Source of the DNA: CAZABG01 sp964460985 | Lineage (GTDB): Bacteria > Chlamydiota > Chlamydiia > Chlamydiales > Parachlamydiaceae | Length of the DNA stretch: 39,054 nt | NCBI GenBank assembly: GCA_964460985.1 | Contig: CAYWQX010000021.1 | Span: forward strand, 1 to 39,054 | Direction of reading: 5' to 3' | Part shown: positions 24,172 to 32,984 of the stretch, one piece after another | Layout of the letters: every line of letters starts with the position of its first letter | Numbering within the stretch: the first letter of the stretch is position 1 | The notes under the pieces: model-generated | Databases searched by the model: none | Told to the model about the DNA's origin: nothing | Seen by the model: only the letters and a program-made list of their open reading frames with translations | Position numbers and translations under genes: made by a program

Positions 24172-27100
24172 ATGTTCTTTAAAATACTTCCCTTAGAAGA
24201 GAGAATCGTGTTGGACGGAGCGCTGCAAAATGATTTCGTGGCCGTTCAAGCAGGATCAACGGTAACAGGTAATGTATCTGCCGATAACGGCAACGGGGCT
24301 GACACCTCTCCCTCAACTCAAATTGCATCTTATGCTCCCGTGGGAGGGCCTGGCAGTTTCAGCATATCGGGCAACAACTTTACCTATAATGCGCCGGCTA
24401 ATTTTACCGGCTGGACGCTCGCCTCCTCTTCGTTTAATGCGACCGATGCCTCCGCCTTATTTATCAAAGTGACCACGGAAGCGAATCCGGTAAGCCCATT
24501 AGAGGGTTTAGACGAAGGCGCTGTCTTTACAACCGTAAATAACCCGATTCTTCCTCCCACTCCTACCGGGTTTACTAGAACCTTTAACGGATCGGAATTT
24601 GTCTACGCTAACAATGATGTGAACTTTTCGGGAAGTTTTCTTATGGCGGTAGATACTTCTCAGGGTAATCGTGCCATCAACGTGGATGTGACCCCAAGTG
24701 CAGATGGGATTGCAAATCTAGATATCTCACTTGGTAAAACTAATCCATTATATGGAGAATTTGTTGCCATCAATGTAACAGGAAACTTAATTGATACGAG
24801 CGCAGGTCTTACGGCAGGCGGCTTAGAGACGCATACCCTGCATGTTGAATTTGGAACAACTCTTGGTGTACAGCTTAATATGGGAACAACGACCGACGGA
24901 GGGAGAACGTGGACCGTTGATTTTACTGATTTAAGTCAATTAAACGGACTTGGATTTACGGTTGGGACCTTCGGCACCTCTTTTAAAGCGTACGTTACAA
25001 CGGTTGACCGTGCTTTGGGCTATGATGATCCCGCTGTGGCAGGAGGAGGCAACCTCATGGAGTCTTCGGTTTTAAGAAGCTCCGATTTTAATTCCTTTTT
25101 TTCGGCCACAAATCCTAATTCTAGACCCCTCTATGCGGGTTTCAGTTTCACCGAAGGAGGAGCTCCAGTTACGATAGAGGGTTGGAGAATTTTTGATCCA
25201 AGCGGGGTGACAAATGTTGAAGTAATCACACAACCTCTTTACGCCAACGTTTCTTTCACTTTAACCAACACAACGGCGTCTTACAACGACTACACAATGG
25301 TATATACCTTCACTGACCCCAACTATTCGGGAACCGAAACATTTGTCTACCGGGTTACTGATGGAGAGGGAAACACAACGGATATCAACGGTTTTGCAAA
25401 CCTTAGCCCAATAGCAGATGGGGTCCAGTTAGCCTCTATTGCTCAAAACCAGATTGGAGATATTAACCAACCTGTTTTACTTAATTTAATTGGAACCGCT
25501 TTAGATACAAGTACAAGTCTTACAACAGGCGGATTAGAAAGTCATGTTCTCACTCTTACGTTTAACTCCGCGGTCAGCTTAAATCAAGGCGCTTCCTTGG
25601 ATGGAGGAATAACCTGGAAAGTTGATTTTACCGATTTTTCGCAATTATCGGGTTTAGCTTTTGTTTCTTCCGCAACCGGCAGAGTAGAGTATACTGCAAG
25701 TGTTAGATCTCTTGACTCAGCCATTGTAAATAACTCTCTTCGCACCAGTACACAAGCCTTCACGTCTAACACAGTCGCCGGTTTCTCTACAATCTATCTT
25801 CCTAATGAACCTCCGGCTGTTGTGCAGAATACCGAAAGTACGTTTAGAGAGGATGCTCAAAATAACACCATCGTGGGGGTGAACGACGATAGAGGACCTG
25901 GATTCATAGCATCCCGGGAAATCATTGTGGGACCCTCTTTTGGAACTGCAACGGTGAGTGCAACTGGCAATGGAGATGTATCTGTCGCTTACCGGCCCAA
26001 TGCGAACTATTCAGGTGAAGATCAAATAACCATTAGAGTTACCGATACAGGCGGACTTTTTACCGATGCAGTGGTGAAGTTTTACACAAGCCCTGTCACC
26101 GATGGGGTTCAGCTGCAATCTCTCGCGGTGGTATCTCAAGCGGAAGTGGGGCAAGCGATTGCGATTGATTTAACAGGTCTTCAAAGCGATACATCCAACG
26201 ATTTGATGAATGGAGGAGTGGAAAATAGTGTGCTTACGCTCGCCTTCGACTCAGCGGTACAGCTGAACCGAGGAACCTCCTCAGATGGCGGCTTCACTTG
26301 GCAGGTTAACTTTGTGACGTTTGCAGATCTTGCCGGCTTAGCCTTCACCTCTACTACTGTAGGAGCGGGCAGCTTTAGCGCGTCTGTCACCTCGCTTGAT
26401 TCTGCCATTATCAACGGTAATCTGGTAACCGGCATCGATGGCCCGGTCACTTCTAATACTCTTACAGCGAACTACGAAATCCTAGCTCCTAATGCTCCGC
26501 CGGTTGTTGGCAACGGATCTATCGCGGTGGCTGAAGATGGCTCCGGAAGCGTAAATATAACCCTCAACGATGATAGGGGAGTTGCAGGCAGTCAAATCGT
26601 GGCAGGCCCTCAAAACGGAGTCGCCTCGATAAGCTCGACTTCTTCACAAGCAACCATTAACTATACCCCTTCAGGAAACTATGCGGGAAGCGATAGTGTA
26701 ACCATTCGAGTATTCGATACGAATGGAGCGTTCACGGATAGAGTGATCTCAGTTAGCGTAAACCCCGTGGCAGACGGCTTTTCCGGCCTTGCGGCCTCGC
26801 TAAGTACGGGAAGTGCAATCCAAGGGACTCCAATAGCTTTGAACTTTGCCGGAACGGCTCTTGATGCCTCTTCTGGTTTAGCAAGCGGAGGCCTCGAATC
26901 TCACACCTTGCAAATCACTTTTGATGCGGCGGTTTCTTTAAACCAAGGCTCCTCAGCTGACGGAGGGATAACTTGGATCATCAACTTCACGAGCATCAAT
27001 GAACTTGCAGGACTTGCCTTCACTTCTAGCATTGCCGGAAGCCATTCCTATAGTGCCTTTATTACCACGGTAGACAGTGCGCAGGTGGGAGCTTCTAACG

Positions 27101-28038
27101 CCGTCTCGGCGCCTTTGAACTCCGCCCTCTTAACGGGCAATTTCACAATTCAAAGCTTGAATCAAAATCCAACGATTACTCTCGATAAAAACTTGCCGGC
27201 CGTCTTTATTGAAAATCAATACATTCCTGCCTTGCTTGAGCTGGGAGTCCATGTAACCGATGTGGACTCTCCCGATGGGAATTGGGGGGGAGGCGTTTTA
27301 ACGATTAAAATCGGCAATCCTGAAGCAGGAGATAAAGTAGGGATCTTGTCGCTCTTAAAAGTAAGAACTGTCGGAAGCGATGTCTACTACAACAATGTAG
27401 TCGTAGGCTCGATTGCCGGCAGTACTGATACAACTCTCAAGATAACTTTCAACAATAAAGCCACCTCTCAAGTCGTGGAAGATGTCGCTCAGCAAGTGGT
27501 CTATATCAATAGATCGAATGACGATCCTTCATTAGGCTTAAGACAGGGTAGCCGCGATATTCAATACCAAATCACCGATGGGGATGGAGGCACCTCGCAA
27601 ATCGCCCATAAAAATCTGCAAATCTGGGGAGTTAACGACGCCCCTCAGATCGCCATTAACGATGCCGATAAACTGGTGTCGATTGCTCGCAACCAAATCC
27701 TTAATTTGGGCGCGATGAATATCTTTACTGTCACTGATCCCGATGAGGCCGATGGAGGAGGCCTCTATCAGGTCACGCTAAGCGTTAAACTCGGCCTTCT
27801 AGACATCGATACAACCGGTTTAAATGTCGTCTTTAAACAAGACCCAGGAACCGGTAGATCTACTTTGGTGTTTACAGGCTCCCTCACAGATATCAATATC
27901 GCCCTTGATCGTTTGATTTATAAATCGGCAACAAAGGGTACCGATACCCTGTCAATCAGCGTGCTAGACCTCAATTCAAACAATTTTTTGGGCGGCATCA
28001 CCTGCGACTCTGACGCCCTTAAAATCAAAGTCTCTTAG
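24172..28038 (+). CDS. Giant repetitive surface/adhesin protein
   Basis: The 1288-residue protein begins MFFKILPLEERIVLDGALQ. The L-E-x-R-x-x-L-D-G-A string resembles the N-terminal LEPR-XLL-type motif of very large exported proteins in Planctomycetes and proteobacteria. There is no standard signal peptide. Four homologous units of about 225-238 residues start near residues 177, 415, 643 and 867 (ADGxQ...), each with an [GA]GLE[ST]H strand, a DGGxTW turn and a cadherin-like NDDRG part (DDRGPGFIASREI, DDRGVAGSQIV). The last 290 residues form a different Asp/Gly-rich region with Ca-binding-like VTDVDSPDGNWGGG and ITDGDGG segments. It is probably a calcium-stabilised beta-sandwich fibre on the surface; the secretion route is unknown. 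A terminator follows. Confidence 0.8.
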   Translation: MFFKILPLEERIVLDGALQNDFVAVQAGSTVTGNVSADNGNGADTSPSTQIASYAPVGGPGSFSISGNNFTYNAPANFTGWTLASSSFNATDASALFIKVTTEANPVSPLEGLDEGAVFTTVNNPILPPTPTGFTRTFNGSEFVYANNDVNFSGSFLMAVDTSQGNRAINVDVTPSADGIANLDISLGKTNPLYGEFVAINVTGNLIDTSAGLTAGGLETHTLHVEFGTTLGVQLNMGTTTDGGRTWTVDFTDLSQLNGLGFTVGTFGTSFKAYVTTVDRALGYDDPAVAGGGNLMESSVLRSSDFNSFFSATNPNSRPLYAGFSFTEGGAPVTIEGWRIFDPSGVTNVEVITQPLYANVSFTLTNTTASYNDYTMVYTFTDPNYSGTETFVYRVTDGEGNTTDINGFANLSPIADGVQLASIAQNQIGDINQPVLLNLIGTALDTSTSLTTGGLESHVLTLTFNSAVSLNQGASLDGGITWKVDFTDFSQLSGLAFVSSATGRVEYTASVRSLDSAIVNNSLRTSTQAFTSNTVAGFSTIYLPNEPPAVVQNTESTFREDAQNNTIVGVNDDRGPGFIASREIIVGPSFGTATVSATGNGDVSVAYRPNANYSGEDQITIRVTDTGGLFTDAVVKFYTSPVTDGVQLQSLAVVSQAEVGQAIAIDLTGLQSDTSNDLMNGGVENSVLTLAFDSAVQLNRGTSSDGGFTWQVNFVTFADLAGLAFTSTTVGAGSFSASVTSLDSAIINGNLVTGIDGPVTSNTLTANYEILAPNAPPVVGNGSIAVAEDGSGSVNITLNDDRGVAGSQIVAGPQNGVASISSTSSQATINYTPSGNYAGSDSVTIRVFDTNGAFTDRVISVSVNPVADGFSGLAASLSTGSAIQGTPIALNFAGTALDASSGLASGGLESHTLQITFDAAVSLNQGSSADGGITWIINFTSINELAGLAFTSSIAGSHSYSAFITTVDSAQVGASNAVSAPLNSALLTGNFTIQSLNQNPTITLDKNLPAVFIENQYIPALLELGVHVTDVDSPDGNWGGGVLTIKIGNPEAGDKVGILSLLKVRTVGSDVYYNNVVVGSIAGSTDTTLKITFNNKATSQVVEDVAQQVVYINRSNDDPSLGLRQGSRDIQYQITDGDGGTSQIAHKNLQIWGVNDAPQIAINDADKLVSIARNQILNLGAMNIFTVTDPDEADGGGLYQVTLSVKLGLLDIDTTGLNVVFKQDPGTGRSTLVFTGSLTDINIALDRLIYKSATKGTDTLSISVLDLNSNNFLGGITCDSDALKIKVS
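24700..27150 (+). repeat. Four tandem ~690-base coding repeats in the adhesin gene
   Basis: Units begin near 24700, 25414, 26098 and 26770 with an Ala/Thr-Asp-Gly codon set and share the GGLE-SH, LNQG, DGG-TW and LAFTS blocks at equal spacing. They are diverged at DNA level, so the duplication is old or under diversifying change. Confidence 0.75.
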
Positions 28039-28049
28039 AAATACGATAT

Positions 28050-28074
28050 CCCGCCTCATTTCACTTGAGGCGGG
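28050..28074 (+). terminator. Rho-independent terminator after the adhesin gene
   Basis: CCCGCCTCA (28050-28058) pairs with TGAGGCGGG (28066-28074); flanking GATA/TATC extends the stem after a bulge. A run of seven T follows about 12 bases later. Confidence 0.75.
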
Positions 28075-28147
28075 TATCATTTCCCTTTTTTTGACTTGAG
28101 CCCAATGATTTTTCGACCTATACTTTTGGTCTATTCAAGGGGCTCAA

Positions 28148-29389
28148 ATGGTTTATTCAATTTTAAATGATTATTCTTACACTGATAAGACGTTCGGGAT
28201 GAAAACCCTCAATCTTCTCTCTTCCCCCGCAAGAACTCTCTTAGGAGGGCGTAGGATCAATCTCGTTGCATTAATCGAAGAGACCCCCTCTACGACTCAA
28301 AAAGCGGCCAAAATAGCGCTATTGATCATTCCTCCTCTCGCGCTCATCTCTTTCGCAGCCCTTGTCGTCAAAAAAATAGTATCAGAGAGTGAGAGACAAA
28401 TTGTTGCCGAGAAAATGGATCAGGCTAGAAAAGCTATTGAATCATTTCCAACGAATTTGAAAAGTGCTTTTGACGAGGTCACTAAAAATCCCGAGATCTT
28501 AAAAAATCTAACGGTTGAAAAGAGCTTTCGAAACTTAATTGAAAGATATATCGACGATGTCCCCCTTCTTAAAGAGGGGCATATTGACGTTTTAAAAGAT
28601 TGCATCCAGCCCTTTAAGGGGCAAAAGCTCTTGGAAGTCCTCTTCTCGGTATTAAAAAAGTGGATTGAAAAAGAGTTTGCAGGCGGCATCCCCACTTCAA
28701 AACCTTCCTATCTTAGATCCTTGATTGTCCACTTCTACAAAGGTTTTAAGAATACTGAAAGAGATCTCTTGTATAAAAAATTATGCGAGGAAGTGTTGCA
28801 GATTAGAAACGAAGATTCGTTGCACAAGACAACGTTAAAATTTTATCTACTCTCGCATTTTTTAAAGGAGTTTGTTGAGCATCTGAACCAAAAGGATTAT
28901 TGCGGTCCGGTTCATGACAAGGTTCATTATGTTTCAAATCTCATGCCGGGCCTCTTTGGAGTCTACCAAGACCCTGCTAAAAAAGATCTTCTCTTGAAGG
29001 CGATCGACAAACTATATCAAATCAACGCCTCGGAAGCATTTATAGAGTTAAGTCGATATGAAAAGCTTCCCTGGGATGTTCTCGCTGATAAATGGTATAC
29101 GATCAGATACTATCTTCTTAACAGCCTTGATCCCATCACAGAAAACGATAAGAAAGAGGCCTTGAAAGCTAAAATCGATGCTGTCGATGAATCCTTAAAA
29201 AATAAAATCCCCCTCGAAAAGAGTCTTACTGAATTACAAAACTTCGCTAAAAAAACTGTTTTTAATTGCCCTGTAGACTTGAATGAAAGAAGTAAAGCGG
29301 TTTCGGCCTATGTCCTGAACGCTCGATGCAATGTCCTAGATCTCTTCATCCACAATTTTTGGGCAAAAAGTGAGAGCTTGTACTACTAA
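28148..29389 (+). CDS. Unrecognised 413-residue membrane-anchored protein
   Basis: An N-terminal soluble stretch of about 55 residues is followed by one hydrophobic segment (IALLIIPPLALISFAALVV, about 55-73) and about 340 residues of helical, charged sequence. I do not recognise the family. The N-terminal location of a single membrane segment after a Ser/Thr-rich leader is seen in many lineage-specific chlamydial proteins. AAGGGG precedes the ATG by 6 bases. It is monocistronic, and convergent with the methyltransferase gene at 29451. Confidence 0.65.
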   Translation: MVYSILNDYSYTDKTFGMKTLNLLSSPARTLLGGRRINLVALIEETPSTTQKAAKIALLIIPPLALISFAALVVKKIVSESERQIVAEKMDQARKAIESFPTNLKSAFDEVTKNPEILKNLTVEKSFRNLIERYIDDVPLLKEGHIDVLKDCIQPFKGQKLLEVLFSVLKKWIEKEFAGGIPTSKPSYLRSLIVHFYKGFKNTERDLLYKKLCEEVLQIRNEDSLHKTTLKFYLLSHFLKEFVEHLNQKDYCGPVHDKVHYVSNLMPGLFGVYQDPAKKDLLLKAIDKLYQINASEAFIELSRYEKLPWDVLADKWYTIRYYLLNSLDPITENDKKEALKAKIDAVDESLKNKIPLEKSLTELQNFAKKTVFNCPVDLNERSKAVSAYVLNARCNVLDLFIHNFWAKSESLYY

Positions 29390-29450
29390 CCCTGTCAAAG
29401 ATCTTCATGACCCAATACGGCCTTCAAATGACGACAAACCGTATGAGTGT

Positions 29451-30092
29451 CTAAAGGGTAGTCTTTTTAAGAGCCGTTAAATGAAACGTCTTTGCCGGAT
29501 TGCCATTCATCGTTTTAAAATCAAATTGTTCAAACCATTGAATGTCGAAATGTTTTAAAAGCTGCATCACATGCTGGGAGGTCATGTGGCGAACTCTTAA
29601 GTTTTCCCTCGTCTTGTAAATACCCCACTTGCCAAACTCCTCAAGACCTGTCGCATAAGGGGAGGCATACCTGGGATGATCGGAAATTAAAAAATCGGTG
29701 ACATATAAAACACCGCCCGGCTTTAAAATGCGCTCTACCTCTCCTATAACCTTCGCTTGTTCTCGATCGTCTACAATACAGCAAAGAACCGTCGATAAAA
29801 TCACAGCGTCTACCGAACCTGACATCTCGGGAATACGACCTCCCTCCATGACCTTTAAAGGAAGCCCCGGAAACTCTCTTGCCCCCCGTTCAATCATCTT
29901 GGGAGCAAAATCATACCCCACAAGATTCTTAAAACCGGCCTCCCGCATCTTAGCGAGCATCCGGCCATAGCCGCAGCCATACTCAACAATCAGCCCCTCG
30001 CAGCCGACATGCCCCTTCAGTCTCTCTATATATAAGGGATCGTCAAAAACTTTCTTGGATCCGACCTCATTCCAAAACTCTTTTGCCAGCAT
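29451..30092 (-). CDS. Class I SAM-dependent methyltransferase (Methyltransf_11 type)
   Basis: The ATG at 30092 has GGAGGG 3 bases upstream and yields 213 residues; an earlier ATG 12 codons upstream lacks such a site. Motif I is VEYGCGYGRMLAKM, followed by GYDFAPKMIERG, DAVILSTVLCCI and LKPGGVLYVTDF, all standard for small-molecule or protein methyltransferases of the UbiE/Methyltransf_11 kind. The substrate is not deducible. It is the last gene before the tRNA and the foreign-looking region, transcribed away from it. Confidence 0.85.
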   Translation of the reverse strand: MLAKEFWNEVGSKKVFDDPLYIERLKGHVGCEGLIVEYGCGYGRMLAKMREAGFKNLVGYDFAPKMIERGAREFPGLPLKVMEGGRIPEMSGSVDAVILSTVLCCIVDDREQAKVIGEVERILKPGGVLYVTDFLISDHPRYASPYATGLEEFGKWGIYKTRENLRVRHMTSQHVMQLLKHFDIQWFEQFDFKTMNGNPAKTFHLTALKKTTL

Positions 30093-30178
30093 AAACCCTC
30101 CAAAATCCCGAATTATCCCCCCACCCAATTTTTTCTTCCACCCTTATAAAACCTCTCCCACCAAAAACCTCCCCCTGC

Positions 30179-30184
30179 TATACT
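30179..30184 (+). promoter_or_regulatory. Candidate -10 box of the tRNA-Met promoter
   Basis: TATACT lies 12 bases before the mature tRNA 5' end, a normal distance. No good -35 hexamer is visible. Confidence 0.35.
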
Positions 30185-30196
30185 TCACCATCCTGA

Positions 30197-30270
30197 GGGG
30201 CAATAGCTCAGTTGGTTAGAGCGGCGGACTCATAACCCGTTGGTCACTGGTTCAAGTCCAGTTTGCCCCA
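30197..30270 (+). tRNA. tRNA-Met (anticodon CAT)
   Basis: A full cloverleaf can be drawn: acceptor GGGGCAA (30197-30203) with TTGCCCC (30263-30269), D-stem GCTC/GAGC, anticodon loop CTCATAA (30229-30235), T-stem ACTGG/CCAGT with loop TTCAAGT. The discriminator is A and CCA is not encoded. The anticodon stem has one A-C mismatch next to the loop. CAT could also mean a lysidine-modified tRNA-Ile, but the loop and stems fit elongator Met better. It forms the boundary to a region with a decayed integrase and so is the probable attachment site. Confidence 0.9.
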
Positions 30271-30419
30271 ATTTTTCTCCTCAGCATAACTCATTAGTCT
30301 ATAGTCGTTTAGATGAATAGTTTATGCAGGCCAAAAATATCAAGCTTCTCTCATGGGGCGAATTTAGGATACTAGCAAACAACAAGAGTTGCAATTCACA
30401 ATAAGGTCAAAGATGGCAG

Positions 30420-30445
30420 CTAATCCAACAAAAGGATTAGTTTTT
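30420..30445 (+). terminator. Rho-independent terminator upstream of the integrase remnant
   Basis: CTAATCC (30420-30426) pairs perfectly with GGATTAG (30434-30440) around AACAAAA and is followed by TTTTT (30441-30445). It would end transcripts entering from the tRNA side. Confidence 0.6.
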
Positions 30446-31090
30446 GCAAGGCATAGAAAAACGCATTAATAAAGATGGCTCCTTTACCTATCGAGCCAGA
30501 GTTCGTATTAAGGGTCATCCTTCTATCAGCGAGTCATTTAGCTAGCTGGCATTAGCAAAGAAATGTAGCAGAGACATTGAATCATCCATTCAGCATGGAC
30601 GCTTTTAAATTTCCCTCTCAAAAAAAAAGGATACGCTTGGGGAAATGATAGAGGGTTAGGTTGCAACTATACTGCCGACCAAACCCCAAAATGCAAGAAA
30701 TGTAAAACAGCATATATTGTTGTGGAAGCATGAACTTGGCTATTGCTTACTTTGGGATATAAATCCAGCCATTTTGCTCAGAAAAGGGATGCGCTGCTTT
30801 CTCAAGAGACGTTTTATAAGAAGCCTAACTAAACCACAACTGTTGATCGCTACAGGCAAGCCTTTCTCATGCTTTTTCCATTGCTAAATAGGAGTGGGGG
30901 TGTATGGATGAGAATCCAATTTGCAAAATCAATTAACACAAGTTGCAACAAGGACGAATTCGTTTAATTGATGAATCCAAAAAAATCGCTTACTTAAAGC
31001 CTGCAAATAGAGCAATTCATCATGTCTTTATCCTATAGTTGTTTTAGCTCTTTGTGGAATGCCAAATCGATGAGAAAAGCGTTCAACGAC
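30444..31090 (+). pseudogene. Decayed phage-type tyrosine recombinase (integrase)
   Basis: Translation shows integrase pieces in three frames. The first frame reads KRINKDGSFTYRARVRIKGH (N-terminal arm-binding domain), a stop, LALAKKCSRDIESSIQHGRF, a stop, then KDTLGEMIEG and, after another stop, NVKQHILLWKHELGYCLLWD (core-binding domain). From about 30776 the second frame continues AQKRDALLSQETFYKK and, after a stop, TTTVDRYRQAF. From about 30892 the third frame reads EWGCMDENPICKIN, a stop, then LQQGRIRLIDESKKIAYLKP. The first frame resumes with YPIVVLALCGMPNR, the box I region. At least three frameshifts and several stops make it non-functional, and the catalytic C-terminus is missing. It fills the 840-base gap after the tRNA and reads away from it. 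Confidence 0.85.
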
Positions 31091-31109
31091 TTTTACTCTG
31101 CAAGCTACG

Positions 31110-32984
31110 TTAAACAGTGCTGTAAAAGCAATGACCTTTCGGAAATTTAATGTTTGGCACCCATAATGGAAAACCATTCCATTTTTTTTCAATCTGCCCA
31201 TTCACCCTGTAAAGAGTTAAAACTGTTTTATCCGTTATTGCAGCACCTTTCTGGCGATCGTTTGGGGATAGTAAAGAACCTGTACCTTTTGCAATATCCC
31301 TGTCCGCTCTTACAATTAAATAACATTTTGCATGTCCTGCCGATTTTAAAGCTTTAAGGCATCCAATATAAAGATTTAGGTCTTGTACATCTACATCTTC
31401 ATCCGTATCTATCAGCTCTAAGAGGCTGATAGCCTGTTCAATTGAAACTTCTTCATCTTTGTCCTGAAGCCCCAAACACGCATCAATTTGAGCGGTGTTC
31501 TTGTGAGTTACTCCTTCAAAATAACTATTAGAATCTCCGATGATAGAAACAAGTGATTGTTGGTCGATTACATTCTTTCTAGTAGGAGTTACGCCTTCCG
31601 GCTGTAAGATAGTGATTTGATCAAGTCCGCGCTCAATTAACATCTTGAACATGGAGTCATTTGCTTCATTCAGACGTCTGAAAACTTGAAGAAGACGAGG
31701 TGGAATAAATAATCTTCCAGATTCTGGTTTTCGATCGTAGCCAAAAATTCTTGAATGCTGCCAAAGAGTGTCGGCTTGAGGAATTCGAGACTCTCTGCAG
31801 TAATAGACAACTTGAAGTCCTGGGAAGGTGATCCCTCTTCCTGTTGCGTTGCCACCAATTAAGATATTCGAGCCTGTCTCATAGTTGATTTCAGTCATGG
31901 TATTAGAGTTTAAAATCTGGGTTTCAATTCTCTTGGAAGCAGTATGCAAATTAGCCCAAAAATAATCGAAGGATGGAAGATCATTGCAAGTTTGCTTTAT
32001 ATCTTCATATGCTTGAAATAATGTAGATCTCAAAAGTTCTGAACCAGTCTTGACTTCATCTTGGATAGCTTTAAGCAACCTTGTAACTTTCTTTTCAGTG
32101 ATATTGTGATGGTCGATTTTGGCTCCAGGATGAATAAGGAAATTGCAAACATTTTTTTTACAGTAATCGATAATGTAAATGCTGTTAATTAGATATGACA
32201 TTAGGGCTTCCTGCAATCCAGAAGGAATTTCGTTACTTTCCAAGAGAGTTTCTCTTTCATGCTCCGGTACAGACCTAATACACCTTGAATTTTCACCATA
32301 AAAATGACTGCCACCGCAATAACCTGGTCCAGGGCTGAATGCGTGAACCAACTTCGGCTTCCAACCTGATTGAATTGTTTGCAAGAGAATAGCTTGTGGG
32401 GTAGCTGTTACTTGGATATACATGCTGCAAGGAGGAATTTGGACTATGTCATTTAATAATTTGTTGATTGCGCTAACTTCTTTCTGATTGATTTTTGTAT
32501 TTAAGCTAGCAGCATCAGCCTCGTCATCAAAGAAAACAGCTGGTTCATATTTACAACGCTCGAAAGCAGATAATTCTCTTTTCCAAGTCTTTAGAACGCG
32601 GCTGTTTTTCTTCAGGATCAAAATCGTTGGCGTCCTAAGGTCCATTTCTTTAAATCGCATCGCATCGGTTTCATCGCATACATTAAATTCACGAGGCAGA
32701 AACTTAAATGCTCTTTTCAATGTCTGCTCTTGAAGCTTTGTCATATCTGAGGTTAACAAGATGAATAGTTTAATCCCCTGATCTGCCAAGGCACTAATTG
32801 CAGCAAGCATCTGACTAGTTTTTCCGCTTTGGACATGTCCTAAAAGAAGTCCTTTTAGATGGCTCTTATAATCAAAAGCTGTTTTAAGCTTAGAGAGAAA
32901 TTCTTCTGATGAGCTACGTATGGTTTGCGAAGTACCAGGATTTTTTTCTTCCCAATGTTTGAGAAATTCTTCAAAATATTTCAT
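31110..32984 (-). CDS. Z1-domain SF2-like ATPase of a restriction-modification operon
   Basis: The 624-residue protein carries Walker A GHVQSGKTS (49-57), Walker B DDEAD (153-157), motif III-like VTATPQAI (193-200) and the Z1 signature: GGNATGRGITFPGLQVVYY (377-395), then QADTLWQHSRIFGYDR (403-418). Z1 proteins accompany DNA methylases and nucleases in defence operons and are thought to act as helicase/translocase-like motors. It is shorter than many Z1 proteins that I recall at 700-1000 residues. It is the last gene of the operon, overlapping the nuclease by 4 bases (ATGA), and runs tail to tail into the integrase remnant. Confidence 0.88.
   Translation of the reverse strand: MKYFEEFLKHWEEKNPGTSQTIRSSSEEFLSKLKTAFDYKSHLKGLLLGHVQSGKTSQMLAAISALADQGIKLFILLTSDMTKLQEQTLKRAFKFLPREFNVCDETDAMRFKEMDLRTPTILILKKNSRVLKTWKRELSAFERCKYEPAVFFDDEADAASLNTKINQKEVSAINKLLNDIVQIPPCSMYIQVTATPQAILLQTIQSGWKPKLVHAFSPGPGYCGGSHFYGENSRCIRSVPEHERETLLESNEIPSGLQEALMSYLINSIYIIDYCKKNVCNFLIHPGAKIDHHNITEKKVTRLLKAIQDEVKTGSELLRSTLFQAYEDIKQTCNDLPSFDYFWANLHTASKRIETQILNSNTMTEINYETGSNILIGGNATGRGITFPGLQVVYYCRESRIPQADTLWQHSRIFGYDRKPESGRLFIPPRLLQVFRRLNEANDSMFKMLIERGLDQITILQPEGVTPTRKNVIDQQSLVSIIGDSNSYFEGVTHKNTAQIDACLGLQDKDEEVSIEQAISLLELIDTDEDVDVQDLNLYIGCLKALKSAGHAKCYLIVRADRDIAKGTGSLLSPNDRQKGAAITDKTVLTLYRVNGQIEKKWNGFPLWVPNIKFPKGHCFYSTV

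Noticed and set aside
25584..26450. Minus-strand frames inside the adhesin gene
   Set aside because: They recur at the same place in successive repeats, as expected for shadows of a repeated coding sequence.
31154..31357. Plus-strand frame opposite the end of the Z1 gene as integrase C-terminus
   Set aside because: I looked for the recombinase HDLRH and Tyr motifs there and found none; the integrase remnant ends before it.
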